DNA of 43,415 nt from contig CAIMEY010000085.1 in NCBI GenBank assembly GCA_903840165.1, positions 1 through 43,415 on the forward strand, read 5' to 3'. Of this stretch, positions 32,871 to 40,750 are shown piece after piece. The stretch comes from an uncultured Myxococcales bacterium (GTDB taxonomy: Bacteria; Myxococcota_A; UBA9042). The translations under genes were made by a program, and so were the position numbers. Position 1 is the stretch's first letter, and the number at the start of each line of letters is the position of its first letter. Under the pieces are notes generated by a model. That model did no database searches, was not told the origin of the DNA, and was given only the letters and a program-made list of their open reading frames with translations.

Positions 32871-33836
32871 CTAAAATTCCAGGGCAACGCGTTCTTGTTG
32901 CCACTCGCGCATCCAGCTGTGAAAACGATACAGGTACAAGTGGCCAGGTTCCATGACGATTCGCCGCTGGAACGCCCGACCATGCAGCGGTTTACCGCGC
33001 AGGAGCATGGCACCGGTCGGCACCAAAATCGCGTGACCTTCCAGTTCCTTGGCGCCGAAGTCCCGGGTTTGCCAGCCGCGCGCGTGCTCGATCTGCCACA
33101 CCATCGTCGTGTCCAGGGCGTCGATCAGCAGCACCAGGGCACCGCAAGGTTCCAGACGCGGCAACGCTGGAGCCGGCACCCACCAGAGGCGCGCGCGCAC
33201 CCAAGGCGAATTGCCTGAAGCCGTCTCACGTTGATCCTGTTGAAATGCACGCATTCGCTGAGCAATCCGGTCGCGCGTGGGCAACTGCGGATCGCTGGCG
33301 CGGGGCGTGATCAGGTTGGGCAACTCCGCCGGCAAGGTCGTTCCCGTCCAACCCGTTGGTATCCGACCAAGACGAATAATATCAAGCTGTTGCAGTAGGC
33401 TGACGGTCGCACAGGTGGACAGGAGGTCCAGGGGGGACAGCTGCACCACTTGTTCCAAAGGGCGGCCATCGAGCAGAGGCCAGAGTCGCGCAATTCGTTG
33501 AAAATTCAAAATAGTTGGCGGCAGAACGAGCGTCTGTCCCACACTACGCGTCGAGGGGCCCAGTTGCGCGTCGTACTCGGCTTGCATCGCCGCCTCACGC
33601 CCATGCAGGAAATCATTGGGGTTGAAGCTCTCGGGTGCCAGAACGACAAGCCTTTCAAAAGCTTGCATGGCATCGAGCAAAGGCGAATCGCCTTGCAGGG
33701 TGTTGAGGTCCTGGGCCAAGGTCGGCAAGTCGACGGCCAACTCCCGGCACAATTGCTGGCGGGCCACCTGGGCGTCATCAAGGGCGCTGGTATCGACGGC
33801 AAATGTTAGGTGCAAAGGTGCAATTCTATCAGCCAT
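32871..33836 (-). CDS. Unrecognised 321-aa protein with a DUF4388-like segment
   Basis: A cytoplasmic-looking protein without signal peptide or membrane helices. The segment ILNFQRIARLWPLLDGRPL followed by LSPLDLLSTCATVSLLQQLDIIRLG (about 110-165) resembles the winged-helix-like tail that follows a PATAN/DUF4388 domain in Myxococcota proteins. The N-terminus (HLTFAVDTSALDDAQV) and the C-terminal part with its GALVLLIDALDTTMVWQIEHARGW region are not recognised. The ribosome site is weak. It lies 100 bp downstream of another unknown gene on the same strand, and the two may work together. Confidence 0.65.
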   Translation of the reverse strand: MADRIAPLHLTFAVDTSALDDAQVARQQLCRELAVDLPTLAQDLNTLQGDSPLLDAMQAFERLVVLAPESFNPNDFLHGREAAMQAEYDAQLGPSTRSVGQTLVLPPTILNFQRIARLWPLLDGRPLEQVVQLSPLDLLSTCATVSLLQQLDIIRLGRIPTGWTGTTLPAELPNLITPRASDPQLPTRDRIAQRMRAFQQDQRETASGNSPWVRARLWWVPAPALPRLEPCGALVLLIDALDTTMVWQIEHARGWQTRDFGAKELEGHAILVPTGAMLLRGKPLHGRAFQRRIVMEPGHLYLYRFHSWMREWQQERVALEF

Positions 33837-33936
33837 GTCAATGCTTTTCCGCTCGCTGCTACAGTGGGGCCGGCTACAGTGCCTAAAGGACAGCCGGTGC
33901 CAGGGAGGGCTGTTCCTCTGCGCATCCTACGTCGGG

Positions 33937-34782
33937 TTAGGCATCTAGGCCAGTTCGGGGAAGGGCAAGGGCCGTCTCGATCGCCAACGCCTGTCGAGCC
34001 AGGACCGCGCAACGTTGGTCGCAGCGGCGAATTCGTTGGTAGGCATGGGTAAAAGACTTTGAAAGTACTTGATTTTCAGACACGTCCCAGACAAAAGCGT
34101 GCTGGGCAACAAGGGGGCCCCGTTTATCAGCCACCGACCTCCAAGCCACGTGTGCGCCAGGAAGATCCTCCATGATTGCGCATAGCCGCGTTGGCTCTAG
34201 ATAGCGATCATCCATTGTTTTACGGAGTTGACTCGGCCTAAGTTCTCCCAGGCCGCTCTCCGCCAACAGGGCCTGGGCCACCGCCGTTCCTCCGTAGCGG
34301 GCCATGAAAACCACCAGGAACACTACGCAATGGAGCGCATCGTCAATCACGCAGTCGTCTTGGAGTTTGATCAGGAGGCGCGCGTTGTCGGGCAGTGCCT
34401 TGGCAAGCAGCGCTTCCATGCGCGTGCGCAGGCGCAAAAGTGGCGTGCGCGACGTCACCCAGAACTCCCCTTGGGCCGCTCTGACGCCGGGCACGCTGGC
34501 CAGCACATCAGCCGCCGGCGCGCGCGGATCGAGCAGGGTATGCACCATCTGCTGGTACGCAGAAGGGATTCCGTTCTTTCTCTGCAAGCTGGGCGGCAGT
34601 AACCTTCTGAAATCACAAAAGTTCCATGCATCATGGTGAGTCTGCGCCGCCAGGGTCCGCTGGGTTTCCAGCAGATCGCGGGTCAGGCCGGCCAGCGGAC
34701 CTTCCACCACGCGCAGGGCGCCGTCCGGTGGCGACTGCCGTGCGAGCAGAATCTTGCGGGTTGGAGCCAGGTTATCGGTCAT
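33937..34782 (-). CDS. Unrecognised 281-aa soluble protein
   Basis: No family is recognised. The protein lacks a signal peptide. It is helical in appearance, with a possible hydrophobic helix DALHCVVFLVVFMARYGGTA (about 148-167) and a basic, Cys-containing C-terminal stretch AYQRIRRCDQRCAVLARQALA. An early region RKILLARQSPP and NFCDFRRLLPPSLQRKNGIPS is rich in basic residues. Only a weak ribosome site precedes the ATG. It is leftward and 100 bp upstream of the DUF4388-like gene. Confidence 0.6.
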   Translation of the reverse strand: MTDNLAPTRKILLARQSPPDGALRVVEGPLAGLTRDLLETQRTLAAQTHHDAWNFCDFRRLLPPSLQRKNGIPSAYQQMVHTLLDPRAPAADVLASVPGVRAAQGEFWVTSRTPLLRLRTRMEALLAKALPDNARLLIKLQDDCVIDDALHCVVFLVVFMARYGGTAVAQALLAESGLGELRPSQLRKTMDDRYLEPTRLCAIMEDLPGAHVAWRSVADKRGPLVAQHAFVWDVSENQVLSKSFTHAYQRIRRCDQRCAVLARQALAIETALALPRTGLDA

Positions 34783-35413
34783 GCCGTCGGTCGGAGGTCA
34801 CACCGGCAAGCCGTTGTGGACACCATTGGGTTCAGGTAGATGGAAGGTTTGCGCATCGGTCGGTTTCGACGCGCGCCTAGGGTAGGCCCGCCGACTTTAG
34901 CGCCTCAGGCACGCCGCCGCAAGGTCTGGCCAACTGCTTGCCCGACGCCTCGGGGGTCGTAGCCGACGTCGAAGCCATTTGCTGCCGCGCGACTTTCAAA
35001 AAATGCCTTTTATTTCAAAGCGATGCCCGGGCGGTTGTGGCCCTGAATCGGCCAAAAGGAGGACTGCCGCGAGGGGCACGCGAACCTGCACCTTCAGCGG
35101 TGGCGCGATGCTGGTGTGACGTACTTCCTTGTTATTTAGAAATAAAGTCGCCCTGCGGTCTCAAAGGCACCACGCAATTTGACCGCATCGGCCGCAGTTG
35201 TCCATTGCCCAGTAGGCTGATTGCACAGATTCGGAACGTAAGGCCCAGGAAAGACAGTGACTGACTCCCGCCAATACGTGCTACATAGTCAGACCTATGT
35301 ACAGCGCCTGCGAGTTGGGGCGACTCAGGGATGCAACCCTGGGCTCGCAATCAAGAAACCTGCCTGCGCGGGTTGACTGACATGATCTTGCAGATCGGTG
35401 AGACTGTGTAGGC
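34783..35413. other. Intergenic region between an unknown gene and the GGDEF-EAL remnant
   Basis: About 630 bp with no supported gene. Open frames of up to 108 codons exist but lack ribosome sites and family likeness. It contains a perfect 7-bp dyad at 35282-35301 and a short CAGGG/CCCTG stem at 35326-35341. Its right end (about 35380-35413) may still belong to the decayed GGDEF domain, since a frame there reads LTDMILQIGETV. Confidence 0.5.
35282..35301. promoter_or_regulatory. Perfect 7-bp dyad, possible operator
   Basis: TACATAG and CTATGTA flank a 6-bp centre TCAGAC. The perfect arms and 20-bp size suit a dimeric regulator. It lies about 110 bp upstream of the recognisable GGDEF remnant. 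No binding protein is known. Confidence 0.4.
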
Positions 35414-36490
35414 GCCATTTCGCGGGTCCGTGGCAATCAGTTCTGCTTTCTTATCAGTAACGTAGCTTGTGACTTGGCCGCACTTCGTCTCGCCGATTGC
35501 ATTCACCGCTGCATGGAGCAACCGGTTGCCTTGGGCGATCAGACCGTGCTTGCCGCCGTGGGTATTGGTGTGGCTGTGTCGCACTCGGACTACGTCAAGC
35601 CGATGAAATTCGTCGTAATACTGGCGTGGCCATGAATCGCGCCAAGGTGCAAGGCGTGGGGCGGAGTCGTATGTCCGATAGTGGGCTGCACGCAGCCGCG
35701 GTGGAGCGCCTGTACCTGGAATCGGATCGGCACCAAGCGCTCAAAAAGCAAGAGTTCTTCCTTGCTTGTCAGCCTGCGCTTGATCTGCGCCCGCCGCAAA
35801 TGGTGGGCGTTGAAACCCTGGTTCGCTGGCAGTCGCCGACCCGGGTGCTGGTGCTGCCCGGCGACTTCATTGCGCTCCCAGAAGAGACTGGAACGATTGT
35901 GCAAATTGGCCAGTGGGTCCTCAACACCGCCATCGCGCAACTCGCGGCGTGGGATGCAGAAATGTCGCCCCGGATAAGCGGCTGACCATGGCTATCAACC
36001 TGTCGCCTAGTCAGGTGCAAATGCCTAGTTTGGCACAGCGTTTGCAGGAAGCGCTAACCACACACGCCATCCATCCATCCCGCATCAAGCTGGAAGTGAC
36101 CGAGACTTCGGCCATTCAAGATTTTGAAACAACGACGAAATTGCTCCACGAACTAGGCGACCTTGGCTTCGGCATCGATCGAGACGACTTCGGCACGGGC
36201 TTGCCATCGCTGGCCTACCAGCAGCCACTCCCCATCGACGTCATCAACATCGACCGCAGTTTCATGGAAGATCTCGAGCATAACGGCGCCAACTGCGGCC
36301 TGGTGCGCGCCATCGTCGGCATGGCGACCATTTTGGGTAAGACCGTGATTGCAGAAGGGATTGAGCGTGAAGATCAGTGCAACGACTGTCCAGCATCCAT
36401 TGTCGGTACGGACAAGGCTACTACTTCAACAAGCCTATGAAAACACAAGGTGAACTGCGGTTCGTTCTCGCCAAGCTGCAGCTTTTGCCT
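35414..36490 (+). pseudogene. Decayed GGDEF-EAL (c-di-GMP turnover) gene
   Basis: Pieces of one GGDEF-EAL protein lie in order in different frames. AISRVRGNQFCFLIS (from 35414) is the GGDEF site with RGNQF in place of GGDEF, followed by VLAAVGIGVAVSHSDYVK. The frame then shifts near 35604 to DEIRRNTGVAMNRAK and the EAL start VGVETLVRWQSP (ETL for EAL). It shifts near 35965 to MAINLSPSQVQ, then DRDDFGTGLPSLAYQ and VIAEGIERED, and again near 36375 to RYGQGYYFNKPM. At least three shifts break the gene. Both signature motifs have changed, so it is almost certainly inactive. Ends are approximate. Sequencing error seems unlikely for several independent lesions but cannot be excluded. Confidence 0.85.
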
Positions 36491-36644
36491 GCCCCAAAGC
36501 GGATGCTCCCCGCCCGGAGCGCGCGCCCCTCAGGGCTACACAGACGCGCCGGGGCGAGTTCCACCCTTTCCTAAGCAATTCCTGGCCAATATCGCACGCC
36601 GCGGCGGCCAAAGGCCAAGATCGTCTGGCACCCGGGCGGCTGGA

Positions 36645-37445
36645 CTATTTGGGGCACTGGGCCACCGGCTTGAGTGTGCCCGGCAGTCCTTCGCAGGTCC
36701 ACGTGCCATGATCGCAGTACGGGTGGTAGGTCGTCATGTTGTCGCAGCAAGCCACGGTTTCCTCACCACAAATGCTGTGCGGGACGCAGCAAATCATCGG
36801 CGGCATGCCGCAGCCCGTCGCCGGTGCGAAGGCGCCGCCGACCATGTTGCAACCGCCGATGGGCGCGCAAACACCGCCAAAATCCGCACAAGTTGCCTTG
36901 GCTTGAGTGAGCGGAGGCGGTATGCAGCAACTGCCCGGGCCGTCATCGAAGCCGCAGACGCTATCGCCTTTGACGGCTGGCGTGCCCTTGCCGCCAACGC
37001 AATCGCCGCCCATGCCCAGGCAGACGCCGCCTAAGTCGGCACAGGCAGCGGCAGCCAAGGTGTCACTGCTTGCATCCGGTGCCAGTCCCGTATCTGCTGA
37101 AACGTCAACAGGTTGTGGGGCGTCACTTGCCTCGCTGGTGTCCACAGTGCCATCGTTGCTGTCGGCGGTGGGAGAGGAGTCGCTGTCCGCGGCCGAATCG
37201 GCGGGAACATCCGAAATATCAACAGATACGGCATCCGAATCTGCCGGTGTTGTCGTGTCGGCCAAATGGCTATCCACCTGATCGCCCGCGTCGGTTGAGC
37301 CGCTGTCGGTGGAGGCCGCATCGAGCCCCGCGTCCGTTTGACTGGCGTCCGTCTGAATTGCGCCGGGTTTTGCGGTATTGCTGCCGCACGCCGCGATGGA
37401 AAGGAGCCCGAACAGGGCGGTGACGACCAGCGGCTGATGGGCCAT
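36645..37445 (-). CDS. Small Cys-rich lipoprotein with twin CADxGGVC modules
   Basis: A 266-residue predicted lipoprotein. ATG 37445 is chosen (AAGGA about 9 bp upstream; a TTG two codons earlier is possible). The signal peptide ends LLSIAAC. A long Asp/Ser/Thr/Ala tether (about 25-130) leads to a Cys-rich tail with two modules that each start CADLGGVC or CADFGGVC and end in a CC pair (GSCCIPP and MICCVP), then a third CC-containing part TVACCDNMTTYHPYC. The CADxGGxC..CC pattern is common in secreted myxobacterial proteins of unknown role. No partner gene is adjacent. Confidence 0.78.
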   Translation of the reverse strand: MAHQPLVVTALFGLLSIAACGSNTAKPGAIQTDASQTDAGLDAASTDSGSTDAGDQVDSHLADTTTPADSDAVSVDISDVPADSAADSDSSPTADSNDGTVDTSEASDAPQPVDVSADTGLAPDASSDTLAAAACADLGGVCLGMGGDCVGGKGTPAVKGDSVCGFDDGPGSCCIPPPLTQAKATCADFGGVCAPIGGCNMVGGAFAPATGCGMPPMICCVPHSICGEETVACCDNMTTYHPYCDHGTWTCEGLPGTLKPVAQCPK

Positions 37446-37962
37446 GACCAAGGTCCTTTGTGTGAAAATCCCGGGTGAATCCAGAAAGTTGCGAGTTCAT
37501 TCTTTCCTGCCAAGGCTACCGTGCGATCACTGCACGCAAGCCCACCTGCGTTGAACCAAGTTAGGATGGCACTTGGGGTCGTCAAGACCCACTGTGGTCA
37601 CTTTGCCGCCGTCCGCGTCGGCACCCGAGCTTGGTGGGCCCACACATGTCGTGGATAATTGCCCCGCAATACCAACGAATCGGCATGCAAGCGAAACGTT
37701 GATGCAGGATTCAGTTGTCAGAACAAGGGACTGCTAGCCGGTTGCAGCCCAAGATTGACAGACCACCTGCCATCAAAAAAATAGGCGGAGCGCACGGTCA
37801 TGGAGCTGCTGTCCGAACGATCGCCGCGCCTTCGCCGAGGAACAGGTTGGAACCCTGGCCCAACAAAGGCAGTTGCGCCTGCCGGCTCTCCGCGGTTGAC
37901 CGCTTCGGCAACGCTTGACGCTGCCCCGCGCGCCTGCTTTCATGGCGTTTCGGGAGGTGCCT
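37446..37962. other. Divergent intergenic region without a supported gene
   Basis: This 517-bp stretch separates two divergent genes, so it should carry promoters for both. Short open frames exist on both strands but none has a ribosome site or recognisable protein. No copy of the intergenic repeat was found here. Confidence 0.5.
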
Positions 37963-38856
37963 ATGTCCGGTTCCTTGTTCCATCACACCGTGCCTCGGAC
38001 CTTTCATCCGCCGATCGTCTCGGTCACGGCGAGGAAGGTCGTGGGATTGCTAGTTTTTATCGCAGTCGCCGTGCCGTCTGTGTTGCTCTGGAGCCTAGCG
38101 CTGGTCCCCGCGGCGATCGAGGGTCAAGTCCTGGGGGGCGTCCTGCAAGTCAAGGCTGGCATGGGGCTATTGCGTCAGTCCCAGCGCGTGCCCCTGGATC
38201 AGATTCGCGTTATCCGCACCGTCGAGGTCGCCAACGGGCGGCGAAGAAACGGTACGGCTTTGCCGGGGCACTGTTCGGGCTGGTGGACCTATCCGACGCT
38301 CGGAGAAGTCTGGCAAGCAACTGATTGTCGTGCAAAATTGCTTCTTATCGACACGCCGTCCTTGCGGTTGCTCCTGTCGGCCGATGACCACGTGGCGCTC
38401 ACCGAGGCGCTGCACGGCAATCATCCTTGGCAGGAGTCCACTGAGAGCAGCCTGCCTTCTTGGCTGCGCTTGCTGTTTGTCGCCGCAGCAATAGCCTCTG
38501 TTTTTGGGGGATTGCTGCTAGCGGCGCTGACGCTGCGCGGGCCCGAGTCGCTGAGCTATACGGTGGATGGCTCCACATTGACTGTCCGGTCACTTCTGGG
38601 GCAGAGGCGCATCAGTTTGGCCGGGCTGACCGTTCGGCGCTGCCCGGGCGGGCTTGGCCTGAGGGTCGGCGGTACCGGGTTGCCTGGGTATTTCACCGGT
38701 TGGTTTCTGGTGGAGGGGCGGCGGGCCCGGGTTTGGGCGACACTGCGCCAGCAAGGGGTCTTGCTTGAAGGCGACGGGAGATATCTGCTAACTCCTCAGG
38801 ATGTTGAGGGCTTTCTCGTTGCAACCCAGGAAGGCGGCGCGCGCTTGCTGCCCTAG
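37963..38856 (+). CDS. Membrane protein with two bacterial PH-like domains
   Basis: A 297-residue protein. ATG 37963 is chosen because GAGGT lies 5 bp upstream; the frame is open 16 codons earlier. One membrane helix lies near the N-terminus (VVGLLVFIAVAVPSVLLWSL) and another near residues 168-188 (LLFVAAAIASVFGGLLLAAL). After each helix comes a similar beta-rich domain: both have a G-LPG-x-GW box (TALPGHCSGWWTYPTLGEVW and TGLPGYFTGWFLVEG), then VWAT and LLLS or LLTPxD-type endings. This duplicated arrangement resembles bacterial PH (bPH) domains of small membrane proteins. The role is unknown; bPH proteins often sit in envelope or stress complexes. Confidence 0.7.
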   Translation: MSGSLFHHTVPRTFHPPIVSVTARKVVGLLVFIAVAVPSVLLWSLALVPAAIEGQVLGGVLQVKAGMGLLRQSQRVPLDQIRVIRTVEVANGRRRNGTALPGHCSGWWTYPTLGEVWQATDCRAKLLLIDTPSLRLLLSADDHVALTEALHGNHPWQESTESSLPSWLRLLFVAAAIASVFGGLLLAALTLRGPESLSYTVDGSTLTVRSLLGQRRISLAGLTVRRCPGGLGLRVGGTGLPGYFTGWFLVEGRRARVWATLRQQGVLLEGDGRYLLTPQDVEGFLVATQEGGARLLP

Positions 38857-38913
38857 AGCTATGAGATTCTGGGCGTTCTGTGGTTTGCTGGAATCACCTT
38901 CACCGCTCAGCCC

Positions 38914-40017
38914 TTACCGGCCTAGCGGCGCGAAAAGTCCGTGTACGCCGCGCGGCATCGAACGCCAATACTGAGGCGGCGCTTGGACTTGTCCACCCAG
39001 CACGGCCGCAGCGTGCCAGGGCCAGCGTGGGTCGTAGAGCATTCCCCTCGCCAAGCCGACGGCATCCGCCCGACCTTGGGCGACGATCGCCTCAGCCTGG
39101 GCCGGCTCGGTGATCAAACCAACTGCAATCACAGGAATTTGGACTTCCCGGCGTACAGCCTCAGCCAATGGCACTTGAAAATCTGGCCCAACTGGAATTT
39201 GCTGTTGTAGGCTTAGTCCACCACTCGAAACGTGGATGAAGGCACCGCCTAGAGTCTGAATCTCGTGGGAAAACGCAATACTTTGGCTGATGTCCCAACC
39301 GCCCTTGACCCAGTCGGTGCCCGAGATGCGGATGCCTATGGGCAGGCGAGCCGGCACGGCAGTGCGCATGGCCTGAAAGACTTCGAGGGGAAAACGCATT
39401 CGATTTTCAAGACTTCCGCCGTACCGATCCGTCCGTTTGTTGGACAGTGGCGACAGAAACTGATGCAAGAGGTAGCCGTGCGCCGCATGCACTTCAATGG
39501 CGTCTATGCCGATGTGATGGGCACGAATCGCTGCAGAAACAAAGGCTTCGCGGACCTCCTGCAGCTGAGTTACGCTAAGGGCCTGGGGCGGACGGTCGGC
39601 GGGGTCAAAGGGCAGGGCACTGGGGGCAACGGGCGTCCAACCTCCCTCATCTACAGGGACTTGCCCGCTGCCAAGCCACGGCACTTGCGTACCCGCCTTG
39701 CGTCCCGCGTGCGCAATTTGAATGGCGATGGGCATCTGCGAATAGGGCCGCACCGAGGCAAGAACCCGCCCGAGGGCAGTCGCTGTCTGGTCCGACCAGA
39801 GCCCCAAATCGGCGGGCGAAATCCGGCCTTGAGGCGTAACGGCGGTGGCCTCAATGATCAGTAACCCGGCACCCGAAAAGGCCATTTGGCCCAGATGCAT
39901 CAGGTGCCAGTCCGTCGCCAGCCCGTCCCTGGCTGAGTACTGGCACATCGGCGCGATCACGATGCGGTTGGGCAACTGCAGAGGGCCGATGGCCAAAGAC
40001 GAGAATAGGTGGCTCAT
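38914..40017 (-). CDS. NADH:flavin oxidoreductase, Old Yellow Enzyme family (YqjM-like)
   Basis: A 367-residue FMN-dependent ene-reductase. ATG 40017 has AAGGA 6 bp upstream. The TIM barrel begins LPNRIVIAPMCQYSA, with the redox-tuning Cys25 that marks the YqjM/thermophilic-like subclass. The substrate-binding pair His177 and His180 lies in EVHAAHGYLLHQF, followed by the family signature SNKRTDRYGGSLENRMRF. FMN-phosphate residues lie in VGLARGMLYDPRWPWHAA. It reduces activated C=C bonds with NAD(P)H. Length is normal. It stands alone, convergent with the PH-like gene and upstream of intergenic repeat L. Confidence 0.94.
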   Translation of the reverse strand: MSHLFSSLAIGPLQLPNRIVIAPMCQYSARDGLATDWHLMHLGQMAFSGAGLLIIEATAVTPQGRISPADLGLWSDQTATALGRVLASVRPYSQMPIAIQIAHAGRKAGTQVPWLGSGQVPVDEGGWTPVAPSALPFDPADRPPQALSVTQLQEVREAFVSAAIRAHHIGIDAIEVHAAHGYLLHQFLSPLSNKRTDRYGGSLENRMRFPLEVFQAMRTAVPARLPIGIRISGTDWVKGGWDISQSIAFSHEIQTLGGAFIHVSSGGLSLQQQIPVGPDFQVPLAEAVRREVQIPVIAVGLITEPAQAEAIVAQGRADAVGLARGMLYDPRWPWHAAAVLGGQVQAPPQYWRSMPRGVHGLFAPLGR

Positions 40018-40041
40018 CAAAATTCCTTATGTAGAACCAGA

Positions 40042-40063
40042 GGTTAATGGCTTGATATACAAG
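40042..40063 (+). repeat. Intergenic 22-bp repeat, copy L
   Basis: GGTTAATGG joined to CTTGATATACAAG, with AGAAC four bases before the GG. It lies 32 bp beyond the stop of the leftward secreted-protein gene and 24 bp upstream of the OYE start, pointing into the former. Confidence 0.85.
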
Positions 40064-40094
40064 TCATTTCCGGCCGCGATAGGCGCCGCGATGG

Positions 40095-40667
40095 CTATGG
40101 TTTGGCAGCAGTCGGCGGTGCAACAGCGTCGGGGCGAGCGGCCATGCCGATGCTCTGCAGGTGAGATAGAGCCTTAAAAACAATGGCTTGATTGGCCTGG
40201 GTGGTCACTGGCGGCAATAGTGCGTAGGCGTCTATGTAGGCAGTTTGCCCGCCACTGCTGATAGCGACGAACTGAACCGGTGAGTCGGGGACCGGCTTAC
40301 GCGCGTGTTCAAAGTCGACAAGTGTCAAAGCCATTAATAATTCACGCAATTCAGCCACAGGCAAGGTCACCGACCAGGAGCGCGTGTCGCTGGGACCTGA
40401 CCCAGGGGTGACCTGTTCAAATTTGCCCAAACCCTTTGAATCCACTTGCCAATGCAAAACGTGGGGGGGGACGCCGCCGCTGGAAAGCGTCCAAGCAATG
40501 GCTAAGTCTTTGGGCCAAGCCTTGATCAAGGCCTTGAGGGTCTCTGCGTAAGGCACCGGTTGGGCAGGCGCGGCTGTAGAACCTGAGTCGGCGGCTGGCG
40601 TTGCCGCAACAGCGGCGGTAGGGAGGACCATCAGCGAGGCTCCAAGCAATCGGGCTAAGTGTCGCAA
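40095..40667 (-). CDS. Secreted hypothetical protein
   Basis: A 190-residue protein with a Sec-type signal peptide (RLLGASLMVLPTAAVAA, cleavage likely after AVAA), then an Ala/Pro-rich spacer and a domain of about 140 residues with alternating strands and helices (LAIAWTLSSGGVPPHVLHW, WSVTLPVAELRELLMALTL). Not recognised. It starts with TTG, with GAGG 5 bp upstream. Probably periplasmic. It lies between the carboxypeptidase-like amidohydrolase gene and the OYE gene on the same strand; no functional link is evident. Confidence 0.65.
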   Translation of the reverse strand: MRHLARLLGASLMVLPTAAVAATPAADSGSTAAPAQPVPYAETLKALIKAWPKDLAIAWTLSSGGVPPHVLHWQVDSKGLGKFEQVTPGSGPSDTRSWSVTLPVAELRELLMALTLVDFEHARKPVPDSPVQFVAISSGGQTAYIDAYALLPPVTTQANQAIVFKALSHLQSIGMAARPDAVAPPTAAKP

Positions 40668-40750
40668 AATAACCTCATTTCGATGAAATGGGCGCTACCG
40701 GCGGTGCAGGGCGACCAAGGCCCTTGCTGCCGCCGGTAGGCTCAGGGCGT

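Noticed and set aside
34938..35264. 108-codon ORF in the gap before the GGDEF-EAL remnant
   Set aside because: No ribosome site, composition unlike real genes here, no match.
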